A stretch of DNA of 64,000 nucleotides from Acidobacteriota bacterium (GTDB lineage: Bacteria > Acidobacteriota > Vicinamibacteria > Vicinamibacterales > 2-12-FULL-66-21), in NCBI GenBank assembly GCA_003222675.1, contig QHWT01000045.1, positions 1 to 64,000 on the forward strand, read 5' to 3'. Positions 8,674 through 17,187 of the stretch are shown here, piece by piece. The number at the start of each line of letters is the position of its first letter. Position 1 is the first letter of the stretch. The position numbers and the translations under genes were made by a program. Under the pieces are notes generated by a model that searched no databases, had not been told where the DNA came from, and was given only the letters and a program-made list of their open reading frames with translations.

Positions 8674-11600
8674 ATGTACGTGCGTCGCTGTTTCCAACTC
8701 ACCCTTGTGACCGCATGGACCATCCTGATTCCCTGTGTCTCACTCATCTTCGCTTCGGAGGGAACTGCAGCGTCGGCTCGGTCCTCAAAAACCTCCAGCG
8801 CGATGCGATCCCCTTTCAAAGTAGAACCGTTCCAGGAATCTTTCCCTGGAGCTGCAGCCGGGACGTCAGAAAATCGCGCCGCAGGGTCACGGACGCTCAT
8901 CAGTCTCCGACAGGCCCAGACCTTCACCGTCAATGACTTGAACAACGACGGGTTCCAGGACATCGTCGTTGCCGACTTCCTCTCGGATGCCTTGCTGGTA
9001 GTGCTGGGTGAGGGAGGCGGACGCTTCAGGCCAGCACTGGTCCTGCCGGCCGGGCGTGGCCCGCGATCTGTCCTGTCGCGTGACATTGACGGAGATGGCG
9101 TCACAGACCTCGTAGTGGCCAATTTCCTGTCAGGAGACGTCACGACTTTCCGGGGGAAGGGTGATGGCACCTTCCGCGACGCACACGCCATTGCCGTCGG
9201 AGCGGGTCTCACATCGCTTGCCATGGACGACCTCGATCGGGACGGCGTGGTCGATCTCGTGGCCGCGAATGTCCTTGCTGGCGACATCGTCCTCATGAAG
9301 GGGACTGGCCTCGGATCGTTCGAAGCGCCGGTGCGGGTCGCGCGTATCAAGGACGTCTCGGTCGTTGTCTCAGGCGACGTCGACGTGGACGGATATCCCG
9401 ACATCGTGGCCCTGAGCCTATCGGGCAAGCAAGCTCGCATCCTCTACTCGCTGTCGCCCGGTCAATTTTCCATCCCTATTAATAAGGAGGCGGCGGCTGT
9501 CGCCTCGTGGGCGCTCCGTAACGTCGACGCCGGTATTGCAGCCTCTGGCGGGGCTCCGGCGCGGCGCCTCAGAAAGATTGCAGGTGACGGCCAGACCGCA
9601 CATCTCACAGTTCCGTTCGAGCAACCGCTGAAAGTGGAAGTTATCGATGCGGATGGACGGCCGCGGCCCGGTGAAGAGGTTTCGTTCTCGCGCCTTCTCG
9701 GCGCTCGTCTGATGAATGATGGCGAACCGGCACGGTTGACCGACGACAGCGGGCGAGCGGCCGTTGAACTCGCGACGGGCACGCTGGCGGAAGGCCATCT
9801 CGTCGTGGGCGCCCTGAACAGTCAGGAGATCGCGGTGTTTGGCCTGACGTCGATTCTGGAGCCGGAGGAATTCGGCACGGCGATCGAGACCACCCTCCTG
9901 CGCGACGCGCGGAATCCGTTAGTGGCGATGCAGTCACGCGCCCTCATCGAGGAGGCCGTTCAGAAGCTGAAGGACGATGACGCGGCAGCGGCGCTCCGCA
10001 ATCTGTTCCGCGGGATGACGCTGCTCTCGTCGGCCATGAGTGAGGTCATTCCGAGAACAACCTCCGTCGACCTGATGCAGCGCTGGATCAATCAGGTCCT
10101 GACCGTTGGGTCGTCTCTGGTCGTGGAGAGCGACCCTCCCTTGCCGTGCGATGTGCCGGTCACGGGCACCCTTACGACCGCCACCGAGGTACAGACGTTT
10201 ACGTTTGACGTCACGATTGCACCTCAGAAGGTCCACATAAGTCTCGCGATCGAGAGTGCGAACAGCAGCTTGTTCACTCCCGGCTGGCGGCTGCTGAATC
10301 CCGCCGCAGACCCTGTTGTGTGCGATGGGATTTTTGGCTTTTTCCCGGGGGAGCTCGATTGCCGACTGGGCGCTCCGGGATCCTACACCGTGGAGGTGAT
10401 GGATATCGGAGTCAACGCTACGGGCACGTTCAGTCTGCACCTGCAGCGACTCAACGCCACTGCACCGCGTTGCGGCGGCACGACGACGTGCGACGTGGCG
10501 ATCGCAGGCCTGACTGTCGGGATTGATCGACGCGCGGACACCGACATCTACAGCGTCGCCGTGTCCACGGCGAATCAAAAGGTGCACATCAGTCTCGCGA
10601 TCGAGAGTGCGAACAGCGCCTTGTTTACGCCCGGGTGGCGGCTGCTGGATCCTGGCGGAGATCCCGTCACCTGCGAGGCGATCAGTGATTTCGCCGGCGG
10701 TGAACGCGACTGCGGACCGCTCGCGGTCGGATCGTACGCGGTAGAGGTGATGGACACCGGACTTAATGCGACCGGTACTTACAGTCTGCACCTCCAGCGG
10801 CTCAACGCGGCTGCGCCGCGCTGCGGTGGCGCGCTTCAGTGCGACGTGCCGATTAGCGGCGCGCCGGCGACGCTCGACCGACGCGCGGACACCGACATCT
10901 ACGGCGTCGCCGTGACCACGGCGAATCAGAAGGTGCACATCAGTCTCGCCATCGAGAGCGCGAGCAGCAGCTTGTTCACGCCCGGGTGGCGGCTGCTGGA
11001 TCCCGCCGGAGATCCCGTCACGTGCGAGAGGATCAGTGATTTCGCCGGCGGTGAACGGGACTGCGGACCGCTGGCAATCGGATCGTACGCGGTAGAGGTG
11101 ATGGACACCGGACTTAATGCGACCGGCACTTACAGTCTGCACCTGCAGCGGCTCAACGCCACTGCACCGCGCTGCGGTGGCACCCTTCAGTGCGACGTGC
11201 CGATTAGCGGCACGCCGGCGACGCTCGACCGACGCGCGGACACAGATATCTACAGCTTCGCCGTGTCCACGGCGAATCAGAAGGTGCACATCAGTCTCGC
11301 GATCGAGAGTGCGATCAGCGCCTTGTTTACGCCCGGGTGGCGGCTGCTGAATCCTGCCGGGGACCCCGTCACGTGCGAGAGGATCAGTGATTTCGCCCGC
11401 GGTGAACGCGACTGCGGGCCGCTCGCGGTCGGATCGTACGCGGTAGAGGTAATGGACACCGGGCTCGACAGCACGGGCACCTACAGTCTCCACCTGCAGC
11501 GGCTCAACGCCACTGCACCGCGCTGCGGTGGCACGCTTTCGTGCGACGTGCCGATTAGCGGCACGCTGGCGACACTCGACCGGCGCGCCGACACCGATAT

Positions 11601-12387
11601 CTACAGCTTCGCCGTGTCCATGGCCAATCAGAAGGTGCACATCAGTCTCGCGATCGAGAGTGCGATCAGCGCCTTGTTTACGCCCGGGTGGCGACTGCTG
11701 AATCCTGCCGGGGACCAAGTCACCTGCGAGAGGATTAGTGATTTCAGAGCCGGGGAGCGCGACTGCGGGCCGCTCGCGATTGGATCGTACGCCGTGGAGG
11801 TGATGGACACCGGGCTCGACAGCACGGGCACCTACAGTCTCCACATGCAGCCGCTCGATGCCGGTTCCCGTTGTGGCGGGGGGATTCCCTGCGGCGTCTC
11901 GACGCCAGGAACGATCGAGGCTCGTGCCGACACCGACCTGTATTCGTTCAACACCATTCAGGGCGGCACGCTCAGCGTGAGGGTCGTCGTTCTGACTTCG
12001 ACTGGTGGGCTTTTCAATCCGGCGTGGCGGGTGGTGAATCCCTTCGGAGATCCTATCGCCTGCGGACTGTCGAATGAGTTCGTCAGCGGCACTGCCACGT
12101 GCGTGAACCTCGTGGGCGGTTCCCACGCGGTGGAAGTGATGGACCTCGGACTCAACGGAACGGGTACCTACTCAGTCACCGTGAGCGGCGCGGGATGTGC
12201 GGCCGCCATAATTGTTAGCCGCTCCCCGGTGGGACTCGAGAAGGCAGCCTTTAGTCGACGCGCATTCGGTCCAATGCGATTCCGCCCAAGCCTGACGTCC
12301 GTTGAGCGCGCAGTTGCGAGGGCCGAGTTCCATGTCGATGCATGGCGAATACTGTCGCGAGCCCTGCGGGACGTGACGTCCCCCTGA
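8674..12387 (+). CDS. secreted FG-GAP/Ig-like protein with six tandem ~117-residue repeats
   Basis: The frame is open from 8209, but the ATG at 8674 is preceded by GGGGGG and followed by a signal peptide (basic VRR, then a hydrophobic stretch ending near SEGTAA). The mature 1237-residue protein has three or four FG-GAP/VCBS blades (NDLNNDGFQDIVVADF, DIDGDGVTDLVVANF, DLDRDGVVDLVAANV), then a Big-1/invasin-type Ig domain (KIAGDGQTAHLTVPFEQPL, DDSGRAAVEL). After a helical linker come six repeats of 351 bp. Each has a Cys-rich start (RCGGTLQCDVPISG), ADTDIYSFAV, KVHISLAIES, LFTPGWRLL and YAVEVMDTGL, and resembles a pre-peptidase C-terminal beta domain. No catalytic domain was seen; adhesion or surface binding is inference. 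Confidence 0.85.
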   Translation: MYVRRCFQLTLVTAWTILIPCVSLIFASEGTAASARSSKTSSAMRSPFKVEPFQESFPGAAAGTSENRAAGSRTLISLRQAQTFTVNDLNNDGFQDIVVADFLSDALLVVLGEGGGRFRPALVLPAGRGPRSVLSRDIDGDGVTDLVVANFLSGDVTTFRGKGDGTFRDAHAIAVGAGLTSLAMDDLDRDGVVDLVAANVLAGDIVLMKGTGLGSFEAPVRVARIKDVSVVVSGDVDVDGYPDIVALSLSGKQARILYSLSPGQFSIPINKEAAAVASWALRNVDAGIAASGGAPARRLRKIAGDGQTAHLTVPFEQPLKVEVIDADGRPRPGEEVSFSRLLGARLMNDGEPARLTDDSGRAAVELATGTLAEGHLVVGALNSQEIAVFGLTSILEPEEFGTAIETTLLRDARNPLVAMQSRALIEEAVQKLKDDDAAAALRNLFRGMTLLSSAMSEVIPRTTSVDLMQRWINQVLTVGSSLVVESDPPLPCDVPVTGTLTTATEVQTFTFDVTIAPQKVHISLAIESANSSLFTPGWRLLNPAADPVVCDGIFGFFPGELDCRLGAPGSYTVEVMDIGVNATGTFSLHLQRLNATAPRCGGTTTCDVAIAGLTVGIDRRADTDIYSVAVSTANQKVHISLAIESANSALFTPGWRLLDPGGDPVTCEAISDFAGGERDCGPLAVGSYAVEVMDTGLNATGTYSLHLQRLNAAAPRCGGALQCDVPISGAPATLDRRADTDIYGVAVTTANQKVHISLAIESASSSLFTPGWRLLDPAGDPVTCERISDFAGGERDCGPLAIGSYAVEVMDTGLNATGTYSLHLQRLNATAPRCGGTLQCDVPISGTPATLDRRADTDIYSFAVSTANQKVHISLAIESAISALFTPGWRLLNPAGDPVTCERISDFARGERDCGPLAVGSYAVEVMDTGLDSTGTYSLHLQRLNATAPRCGGTLSCDVPISGTLATLDRRADTDIYSFAVSMANQKVHISLAIESAISALFTPGWRLLNPAGDQVTCERISDFRAGERDCGPLAIGSYAVEVMDTGLDSTGTYSLHMQPLDAGSRCGGGIPCGVSTPGTIEARADTDLYSFNTIQGGTLSVRVVVLTSTGGLFNPAWRVVNPFGDPIACGLSNEFVSGTATCVNLVGGSHAVEVMDLGLNGTGTYSVTVSGAGCAAAIIVSRSPVGLEKAAFSRRAFGPMRFRPSLTSVERAVARAEFHVDAWRILSRALRDVTSP
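10141..12195 (+). repeat. six tandem ~351-bp coding repeats
   Basis: Units begin near 10141, 10483, 10834, 11185, 11536 and 11872. Units 2-5 are nearly identical at DNA level (for example the stretch around KVHISLAIES and FTPGWRLL), while the first and last have diverged. That is the pattern of recent unequal crossing-over or gene conversion inside the array. The repeat length is a multiple of three, so copy number can change without loss of frame. Confidence 0.85.
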
Positions 12388-12579
12388 GCCGCGGCGCATC
12401 ACGAATGACAAACGGTTGCGTTCATCACGCTCCTCTCAATTGAGGTGACGGCGAACACCGCGACCAATGAGAGCCGATCGGCGGCTCGCGTTGTTCGCCC
12501 TCATCACGCACTTCCCCGAATCAAACCGCAGTGATTCCGCGCCGACCAGCAATCATGGCACCGAGCGCCGGCCGCAATC

Positions 12580-12777
12580 GTGCAGCTGAGCGCATATTCG
12601 AGACGCTTGCGAAAGACGGGAACGGGCGACGAGCCGATGACGGCCGCGCAACGCTCCTACCTACAAACCCTCTGCCGTGACACCGGTGAGCAATTCGATG
12701 AGTCACTGTCGAAAGCAGAGGCGTCGAAGCGCATTGATGAATTGCGCGAGCGCTCCCCGCGTTTAAGCCAGGAATGA
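12580..12777 (+). CDS. DUF3072 small protein
   Basis: The 65-residue product contains GDEPMTAAQRSYLQTLCRDT followed by GEQFDESLSKAEASKRIDEL, the DUF3072 signature. The family is small, soluble and of unknown function. The similarity includes residues before Met20, so the GTG at 12580 (or a start nearby) is preferred over the internal ATG at 12637. It stands alone between the repeat protein and a stretch of gene debris. Confidence 0.75.
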   Translation: MQLSAYSRRLRKTGTGDEPMTAAQRSYLQTLCRDTGEQFDESLSKAEASKRIDELRERSPRLSQE

Positions 12778-12832
12778 AAAACGCGATTCCACGTTGTCGG
12801 AGGTGATGGCAAACGCGAAAGCTTATTAATGA

Positions 12833-13014
12833 TTAAGGAGCGTGCCCACTTGCCCTCGAATTGATCCGCGGCGCGATGGGAAACCGAGGCCGGCGCTGCA
12901 GACGCCTGGGATGCGGAAATTGTGCGTCGCGGGGCGGAGGTCCACGCCGGCATCGCGGACACGATGACGGTCGATGAATACAGAGCGCGCGTGCGAGCGT
13001 CGAGCCGCAGGTGC
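12833..13014 (+). pseudogene. addiction-module antitoxin remnant
   Basis: The frame from ATG 12833 reads MIKERAHLPSN, meets a TGA, then continues as ADAWDAEIVRRGAEVHAGIA and MTVDEYRARVRAS. The WDxEIxRRxxEVxxGxxxxxxxxE pattern is that of the 'putative addiction module component' antitoxins that pair with RelE/ParE toxins. The middle of the protein is missing and no toxin follows. Confidence 0.55.
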
Positions 13015-13369
13015 GCGTCAATGAATCTTCGAATTGACCGGCTCACGGTTGCCGACCGGCAGCGTCATGAGCCAAATCGGCAAGTGCTAGCACCACGTTG
13101 CCCCGACGACGGGATATTCAATCAGTCTTCCTTTGAATAGGTCTGGGCACTCGCGCCTGGCCCGGTCACTGGGAACGCCGTGGCTTTGCTAGACTCAAGC
13201 CGTACAAGGCGCCGTCAGTATCGAGTTGTACATCAAGCCGAGTTGGTGCAGCGATAACGATGAATCAAGTCCGCAAGCGGGCGGTCGACTTTCCCACACT
13301 CCAGTGACCGACGAGCGTCGCGCGAATTCGCGGCGATCCAGCGCAAATGCGCAGGCGGCCTTTCGTGAA

Positions 13370-13690
13370 TGCTTCGGTGCCCGGCCAGGATTGGTGAGCG
13401 TCGTCGGCGACGATTATCCGGCCACCTCGCGCCGATGCCCGTCGACGTGCAGCGCACACTCGTCACGTCGCTCCGTGGGCACCAACGGCGGTTTGTTTCC
13501 GTCGACCCTTACCTCGCCGTCACCGATGAAACGCTTCACGATTGGCAGGAAGTACTGGCGGATGTTGACGCGTTCTTTCCTGGTGAGGATGAACTCCTGC
13601 TCGAGGGAGTGCGGACGAATCCGGAACGGGCGCTGCCTCGCCTCGTCAGCGGTCGCCTTCGGTCCGTTGTCTTCAAACGCGGCGCACGGT
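13370..13690 (+). pseudogene. PfkB-type sugar kinase remnant (possible pseudouridine kinase)
   Basis: Two frames share one PfkB similarity: FGARPGLVSVVGDDYPAT at 13373-13430, then PMPVDVQRTLVTSLRG, FVSVDPYLAVTDETLHDWQ, DAFFPGEDELLL and GRLRSVVFKRG up to about 13690. These are central PfkB segments. The N-terminal substrate-binding part and the C-terminal GAGD anion-hole motif are absent. The next bases read as PsuG, so this could be psuK; that inference rests only on adjacency. Confidence 0.55.
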
Positions 13691-13797
13691 CTGCCGCACC
13701 AGGAAGGTGTGAGGACGGCGCGTTCGCTCGAGGAAGTGGTCCGCCGAGCTGGCGCGACGCTGGCGACCATCGGCATCATCGGAGAGAACGGACGAAA
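13679..13797 (+). pseudogene. pseudouridine-5'-phosphate glycosidase (PsuG) N-terminal remnant
   Basis: The reading AAHGLPHQEGVRTARSLEEV then VRRAGATLATIGIIGENG matches the PsuG N-terminal pattern (AHGLPxPxNLxxAxxLExxVRxxGAxPATI). In PsuG this region shapes the active site that splits pseudouridine-5'-phosphate into uracil and ribose 5-phosphate. Only about 40 residues remain, and they overlap the end of the kinase remnant in another frame, as if a deletion had joined the two genes. Confidence 0.5.
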
Positions 13798-13971
13798 TGA
13801 AACGATTGGGCAGCAAGCCGGCCGCCGCAGTGGTAGCTGATCGTCCTCCGAGCGGTTATTTCTTCAATAGAAAGTAGCTCGTTCGGGCTACTATTCGTTT
13901 CACTAAAACCTGTCGTTGTGCAACGGTCGGGCCCGAGACAGACCCAACCACGACTTCCAAAGGAGCCGCCG

Positions 13972-15429
13972 ATGACCAGAGATCTGCGGAGACCGTTCGC
14001 AATTACCATCTTCTTGGCCATTACCGGCTACGCGACCGCGCAGCTGCCAGCCCAGGCATCGGAGGACACTTCACCAGCAGCAACCGGCTGGAAGATCAAG
14101 TTCGATGAGAGTGGTTCGAATCCTGTGATTGTCGATGACGTAATGTACGTGGGATCGGCGGATGGCGCAGTCTATGCCCTGGATCCTAAGACTGCAGAAA
14201 CCAAGTGGCGCTTTCAGACGGGAGAGAGCCTCTCGCCCGCCACTTCCGGTCCCCAAGTTGTAACCGTGCCCCGTGGTACTAGTCTTTCCGACCAAATGAT
14301 TTCCGCGCTGGATGCCGTAGAAAAGCAGAGGAGAGAGGGAATACGAAGAGTGGACATGGCGCCCGCGGTTGAGAATGGAACGGTCTTCATCGGCGCGGGC
14401 GACAACTCGTTCTATGCCATCGACGCCGCAACTGGGAGGAAGAAATGGTCGTATGAGGCGGGCCCCGGGATGACCTCACGTAATCCAGTGCCGGCTGCGG
14501 TCCTCAAGGGCGGCACCGTGTACTTCGTAACCGAGGATGGCCTTCACGCCCTCGATGCGCTCACTGGCAAGAGGAAGTGGCTGTTTGAGACGTTGCAGGA
14601 GATACGTATCAAAGAGATGAACCTTGGAAGGAAGCGCGCTCCGGAAGGGCCGGTTCTGGGAGATGGCGTCATCTTCCTGACCGCCTGGCCCACCATCCTC
14701 TCGGAAGCGTCGCAGAAATGCTTCCTCTACGCGGTTGACCCGGCATCCGGAAAAGCAAAGTGGGTGACCAGCATGGCTGGCCGTGACATTACGGCGCCAG
14801 CGACCGCAAAGGGGCATGCGTTTTTCGCGGTCGCTGAACCCGCCCCGCTTACTTCCCCTTCCAATCGAGTAACGCTGTATGCGATCAATGTGGTCGACGG
14901 GCAGGTCAAGTGGAAGTTCGGCGCGGGCAAAGGGTACGGCACGCCCCATTTGCTCATCGCCGACAACATCATCTACTTCCGTACCGAGAAAAGCCTGTTT
15001 GCATTGGAACTGGAAACCGGACGCCAGCTTTGGAGTTTCAGCGCCGATGAAATCAGCACCGGTCTCTGGGCAGACGACCAGCACCTCTATGTGGTGACCC
15101 ACAAAGGTTCAATCATGCGGTCGAAAGACACGCTTCACGCGCTGACCCTCTCCACCGGACAGGAGAAATGGTCGCAAGGCGTGAGCGGGTCTGCGAGCGT
15201 TGCGATGATGCACGACGGAGTTGTCTATGCAGGCGGGGAGCGTCTCCACGCCTTTGATGCAGTCACGGGCAAGGAATTGTGGTCATTCAAGGGAACGGGG
15301 CGCGAGTCCGCACGGCTGATTTCTGGGGGCAGGATTTTCCTGACTTCGCCGACCATCAGCTACTTTGGCAAGAAACGGGTGGACCAGGGGTATCTCTACG
15401 CAATCGACGCAAAGACAGGCAAGCCTTAG
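13972..15429 (+). CDS. exported PQQ-type beta-propeller protein
   Basis: The ATG at 13972 has a strong AAAGGAG site, while the frame upstream to 13918 lacks one. The 485-residue product has a signal peptide (RRPFAITIFLAITGYATAQ) and about eight PQQ/quinoprotein blades, each ending in a Trp motif: GAVYALDPKTAETKWRF, SFYAIDAATGRKKWSY, LHALDALTGKRKWLFE, LFALELETGRQLWSFS, LHAFDAVTGKELWSF. There is no cytochrome c motif or kinase domain, so this is a free periplasmic propeller, comparable to BamB-like or orphan PQQ-fold proteins. Binding of PQQ itself is not shown. Confidence 0.85.
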   Translation: MTRDLRRPFAITIFLAITGYATAQLPAQASEDTSPAATGWKIKFDESGSNPVIVDDVMYVGSADGAVYALDPKTAETKWRFQTGESLSPATSGPQVVTVPRGTSLSDQMISALDAVEKQRREGIRRVDMAPAVENGTVFIGAGDNSFYAIDAATGRKKWSYEAGPGMTSRNPVPAAVLKGGTVYFVTEDGLHALDALTGKRKWLFETLQEIRIKEMNLGRKRAPEGPVLGDGVIFLTAWPTILSEASQKCFLYAVDPASGKAKWVTSMAGRDITAPATAKGHAFFAVAEPAPLTSPSNRVTLYAINVVDGQVKWKFGAGKGYGTPHLLIADNIIYFRTEKSLFALELETGRQLWSFSADEISTGLWADDQHLYVVTHKGSIMRSKDTLHALTLSTGQEKWSQGVSGSASVAMMHDGVVYAGGERLHAFDAVTGKELWSFKGTGRESARLISGGRIFLTSPTISYFGKKRVDQGYLYAIDAKTGKP

Positions 15430-15431
15430 CC

Positions 15432-15622
15432 CTCGCTGAGCTAGAGCCGGCAATTTCGTACGGATTGAACACATACCAGACCTCAGCCAAGAACTTCGGC
15501 AACTCCATTGCGAATGCCGGGTCCTTGCTCGCTGCGTCGGCAAACTTCAATAGCTTCTCGCCGATCAATGTGCCTACATCTCGTTGCGCCCATTCGTCAT
15601 GTCTCGCGCGTAATGCTGGCAA
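15432..15622 (-). pseudogene. unrecognised coding-like remnant
   Basis: The minus frame from 15622 reads ARHDEWAQRDVGTLIGEKLL, KFADAASKDPAFAMELPKF and LAEVWYVFNPYEIAG. This looks like genuine soluble-protein sequence rather than antisense noise. I do not recognise the family. It has no stop of its own; the frame runs into the 3' end of the PQQ-propeller gene, so the tail was lost. Its upstream edge meets the start of the dioxygenase-like gene. Confidence 0.35.
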
Positions 15623-16113
15623 TCGTCTTCTCGTTCACCAGCCTCCTGGCTGCAGCGCAAGCTGTCCACGAAGCACCCGCTGACGCACCATCGAGCGGAC
15701 GCGTTGCGCCACAAGGAGAGCCCGGGCAACCACTCACGGTCACCGGCACAGTGACCTCACCCGATGGTGCGCCGATCCCTGGAGCATCGCTCTACATCTA
15801 TCAGACCGACGACGAAGGCTATTACGGCGTCAAGCCGGTGAGCGACAACCGCCATCCGCGTCTCAAACTGTTTCTTCGCTCGGACCCGAGCGGGGCATGG
15901 TCGTTTACCACAATCAAGCCTGGCTCCTATCCGAAGAGCCGCGTGCCGCCGCACATTCATTTCGAAGTGTCGGCGCCAGGCCGGGAGCCAAGGATTTTCG
16001 AGATCGTGTTCGAGGGTGATTCGTTTGTCATGCCGGAGATGCGACAGAATCCGGCGTTCTCGGTCAGGCCGATTGAAGACGGCAAGGTGACGGAACGTAT
16101 TGTATTAAGGTGA
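15613..16113 (+). CDS. intradiol-dioxygenase-like secreted protein
   Basis: From the ATG at 15613 the product has a signal peptide (MLAIVFSFTSLLAAAQA) and a dioxygenase_C beta-sandwich: VTGTVTSPDGAPIPGASLYI, YQTDDEGYYGVKP, TTIKPGSYPKSRVPPHIHFE. The HIH pair and nearby Tyr residues are in the positions of the iron ligands of protocatechuate/catechol dioxygenases. A start at 15568 is also possible, but that stretch overlaps the minus-strand remnant. At about 165 residues it is shorter than full enzymes. Secreted members of this fold are often annotated as dioxygenases without proof of activity. Confidence 0.75.
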   Translation: MLAIVFSFTSLLAAAQAVHEAPADAPSSGRVAPQGEPGQPLTVTGTVTSPDGAPIPGASLYIYQTDDEGYYGVKPVSDNRHPRLKLFLRSDPSGAWSFTTIKPGSYPKSRVPPHIHFEVSAPGREPRIFEIVFEGDSFVMPEMRQNPAFSVRPIEDGKVTERIVLR

Positions 16114-16312
16114 CTGCCGCACTGCCGGTTCGGGGCCGCAGACGGAGCACCACGTCGCGGTCACGGCTGCGCGTTAGCGTCCTGCAGGATGTCTTTTTCA
16201 CGCGTCGCGAACCACGTCGCACGGAACGCGCGCAGACCCGCGCTCCGCCACAATCAGTTCATCGGGATTAGATTCTGGCACGACAGAGGTGAGATGATGG
16301 CGAAAACGCGCG

Positions 16313-17035
16313 ATGTCACTCACCATCCCATTGCCCGAGGCACGCCGTCTCGCGGTCGCGTCGCAGGGATTCGAGACGAGACCAGCGAGGCCAATGATCG
16401 CGCACCTGCGTAGACTCGCGAACCAGATCCACGCCTTCCAGATCGATTCGGTCAACGTGCTCGCACGCGCACAGTACGTGCCGGCATTTGCGCGGCTCGG
16501 CCCCTATCCAATGCACGCGCTCGATTCGCTGGCTTACCGCCGGCGCGAGCTCTTCGAATACTGGGGACATGCGGCGTGCCTGCTGCGCATCGCGTTGTAT
16601 CCGTTCGTGCGCTATCGAATGCAGAGACACAGCGAGCAGACCCAGAAGTACATGCGATCCAGGCGCGGCGCTTACACGGCGAAGGTCTACGACGAGGTCG
16701 GCGAGCGGGGTCCGCTCACCGCCGCCGAACTGTCGAATCCTGGCCAGCGCTCGGGCAGCTGCACTACGTCTGCCCGTTTTCTGCTCAGCGATACGCTGGT
16801 TGCCCGGTGCGATCTCAAGGCCGACCGCGCGAGACGCGTTCTCGTGGTGCAGGGTGCGTTTCTGGAACCACGACAGGTTGCGCGACGGGTGATTGCGGAT
16901 CTGACTGCCGAACTCCGGCAGATGCAGGCGTGGCTTGAACTCGATCGCATCGAGGTCGGCCAACGCGGGGACCTTGCGCCACTGCTGCGGCGCGCGGTGA
17001 GCACGTCCACTCGGCGCCGCGCATCGACGTTGTAG
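16313..17035 (+). pseudogene. YcaQ-type winged-helix DNA glycosylase, internally deleted
   Basis: The N-terminal part (LPEARRLAVASQGFETRP, IHAFQIDSVNVLARAQYVP, RRRELFEYWGHAACLL) and the C-terminal part (FLLSDTLVARCDLKADRARR, VIADLTAELRQMQAWLELD) both match the YcaQ/HTH_42 family, which unhooks interstrand DNA crosslinks and is usually about 400 residues. Here the two halves are joined at NPGQRSGSC after loss of roughly 150 central residues, giving 240. The frame stays open, but the active-site region is likely gone. Confidence 0.7.
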
Positions 17036-17187
17036 GTCGGAGCTTCCGGCATACGATTGCGCCGCCAGCCGGTAGCGGTATGGAACTCGCACATCGAATG
17101 TGTCTGCGTCAGGAGAGCGAAGTGCGTCTGAAACTGTCTGAACTGGCAGCGATCGGGTGCACCGCACATCGCACGCATTGTCCACTC

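Noticed and set aside
9934-12126. 730-residue minus-strand open frame
   Set aside because: It is antisense to the six-fold repeat array. The repeat period is a multiple of three and GC-rich third positions keep the opposite frame open. The translation is Arg/His-rich without motifs.
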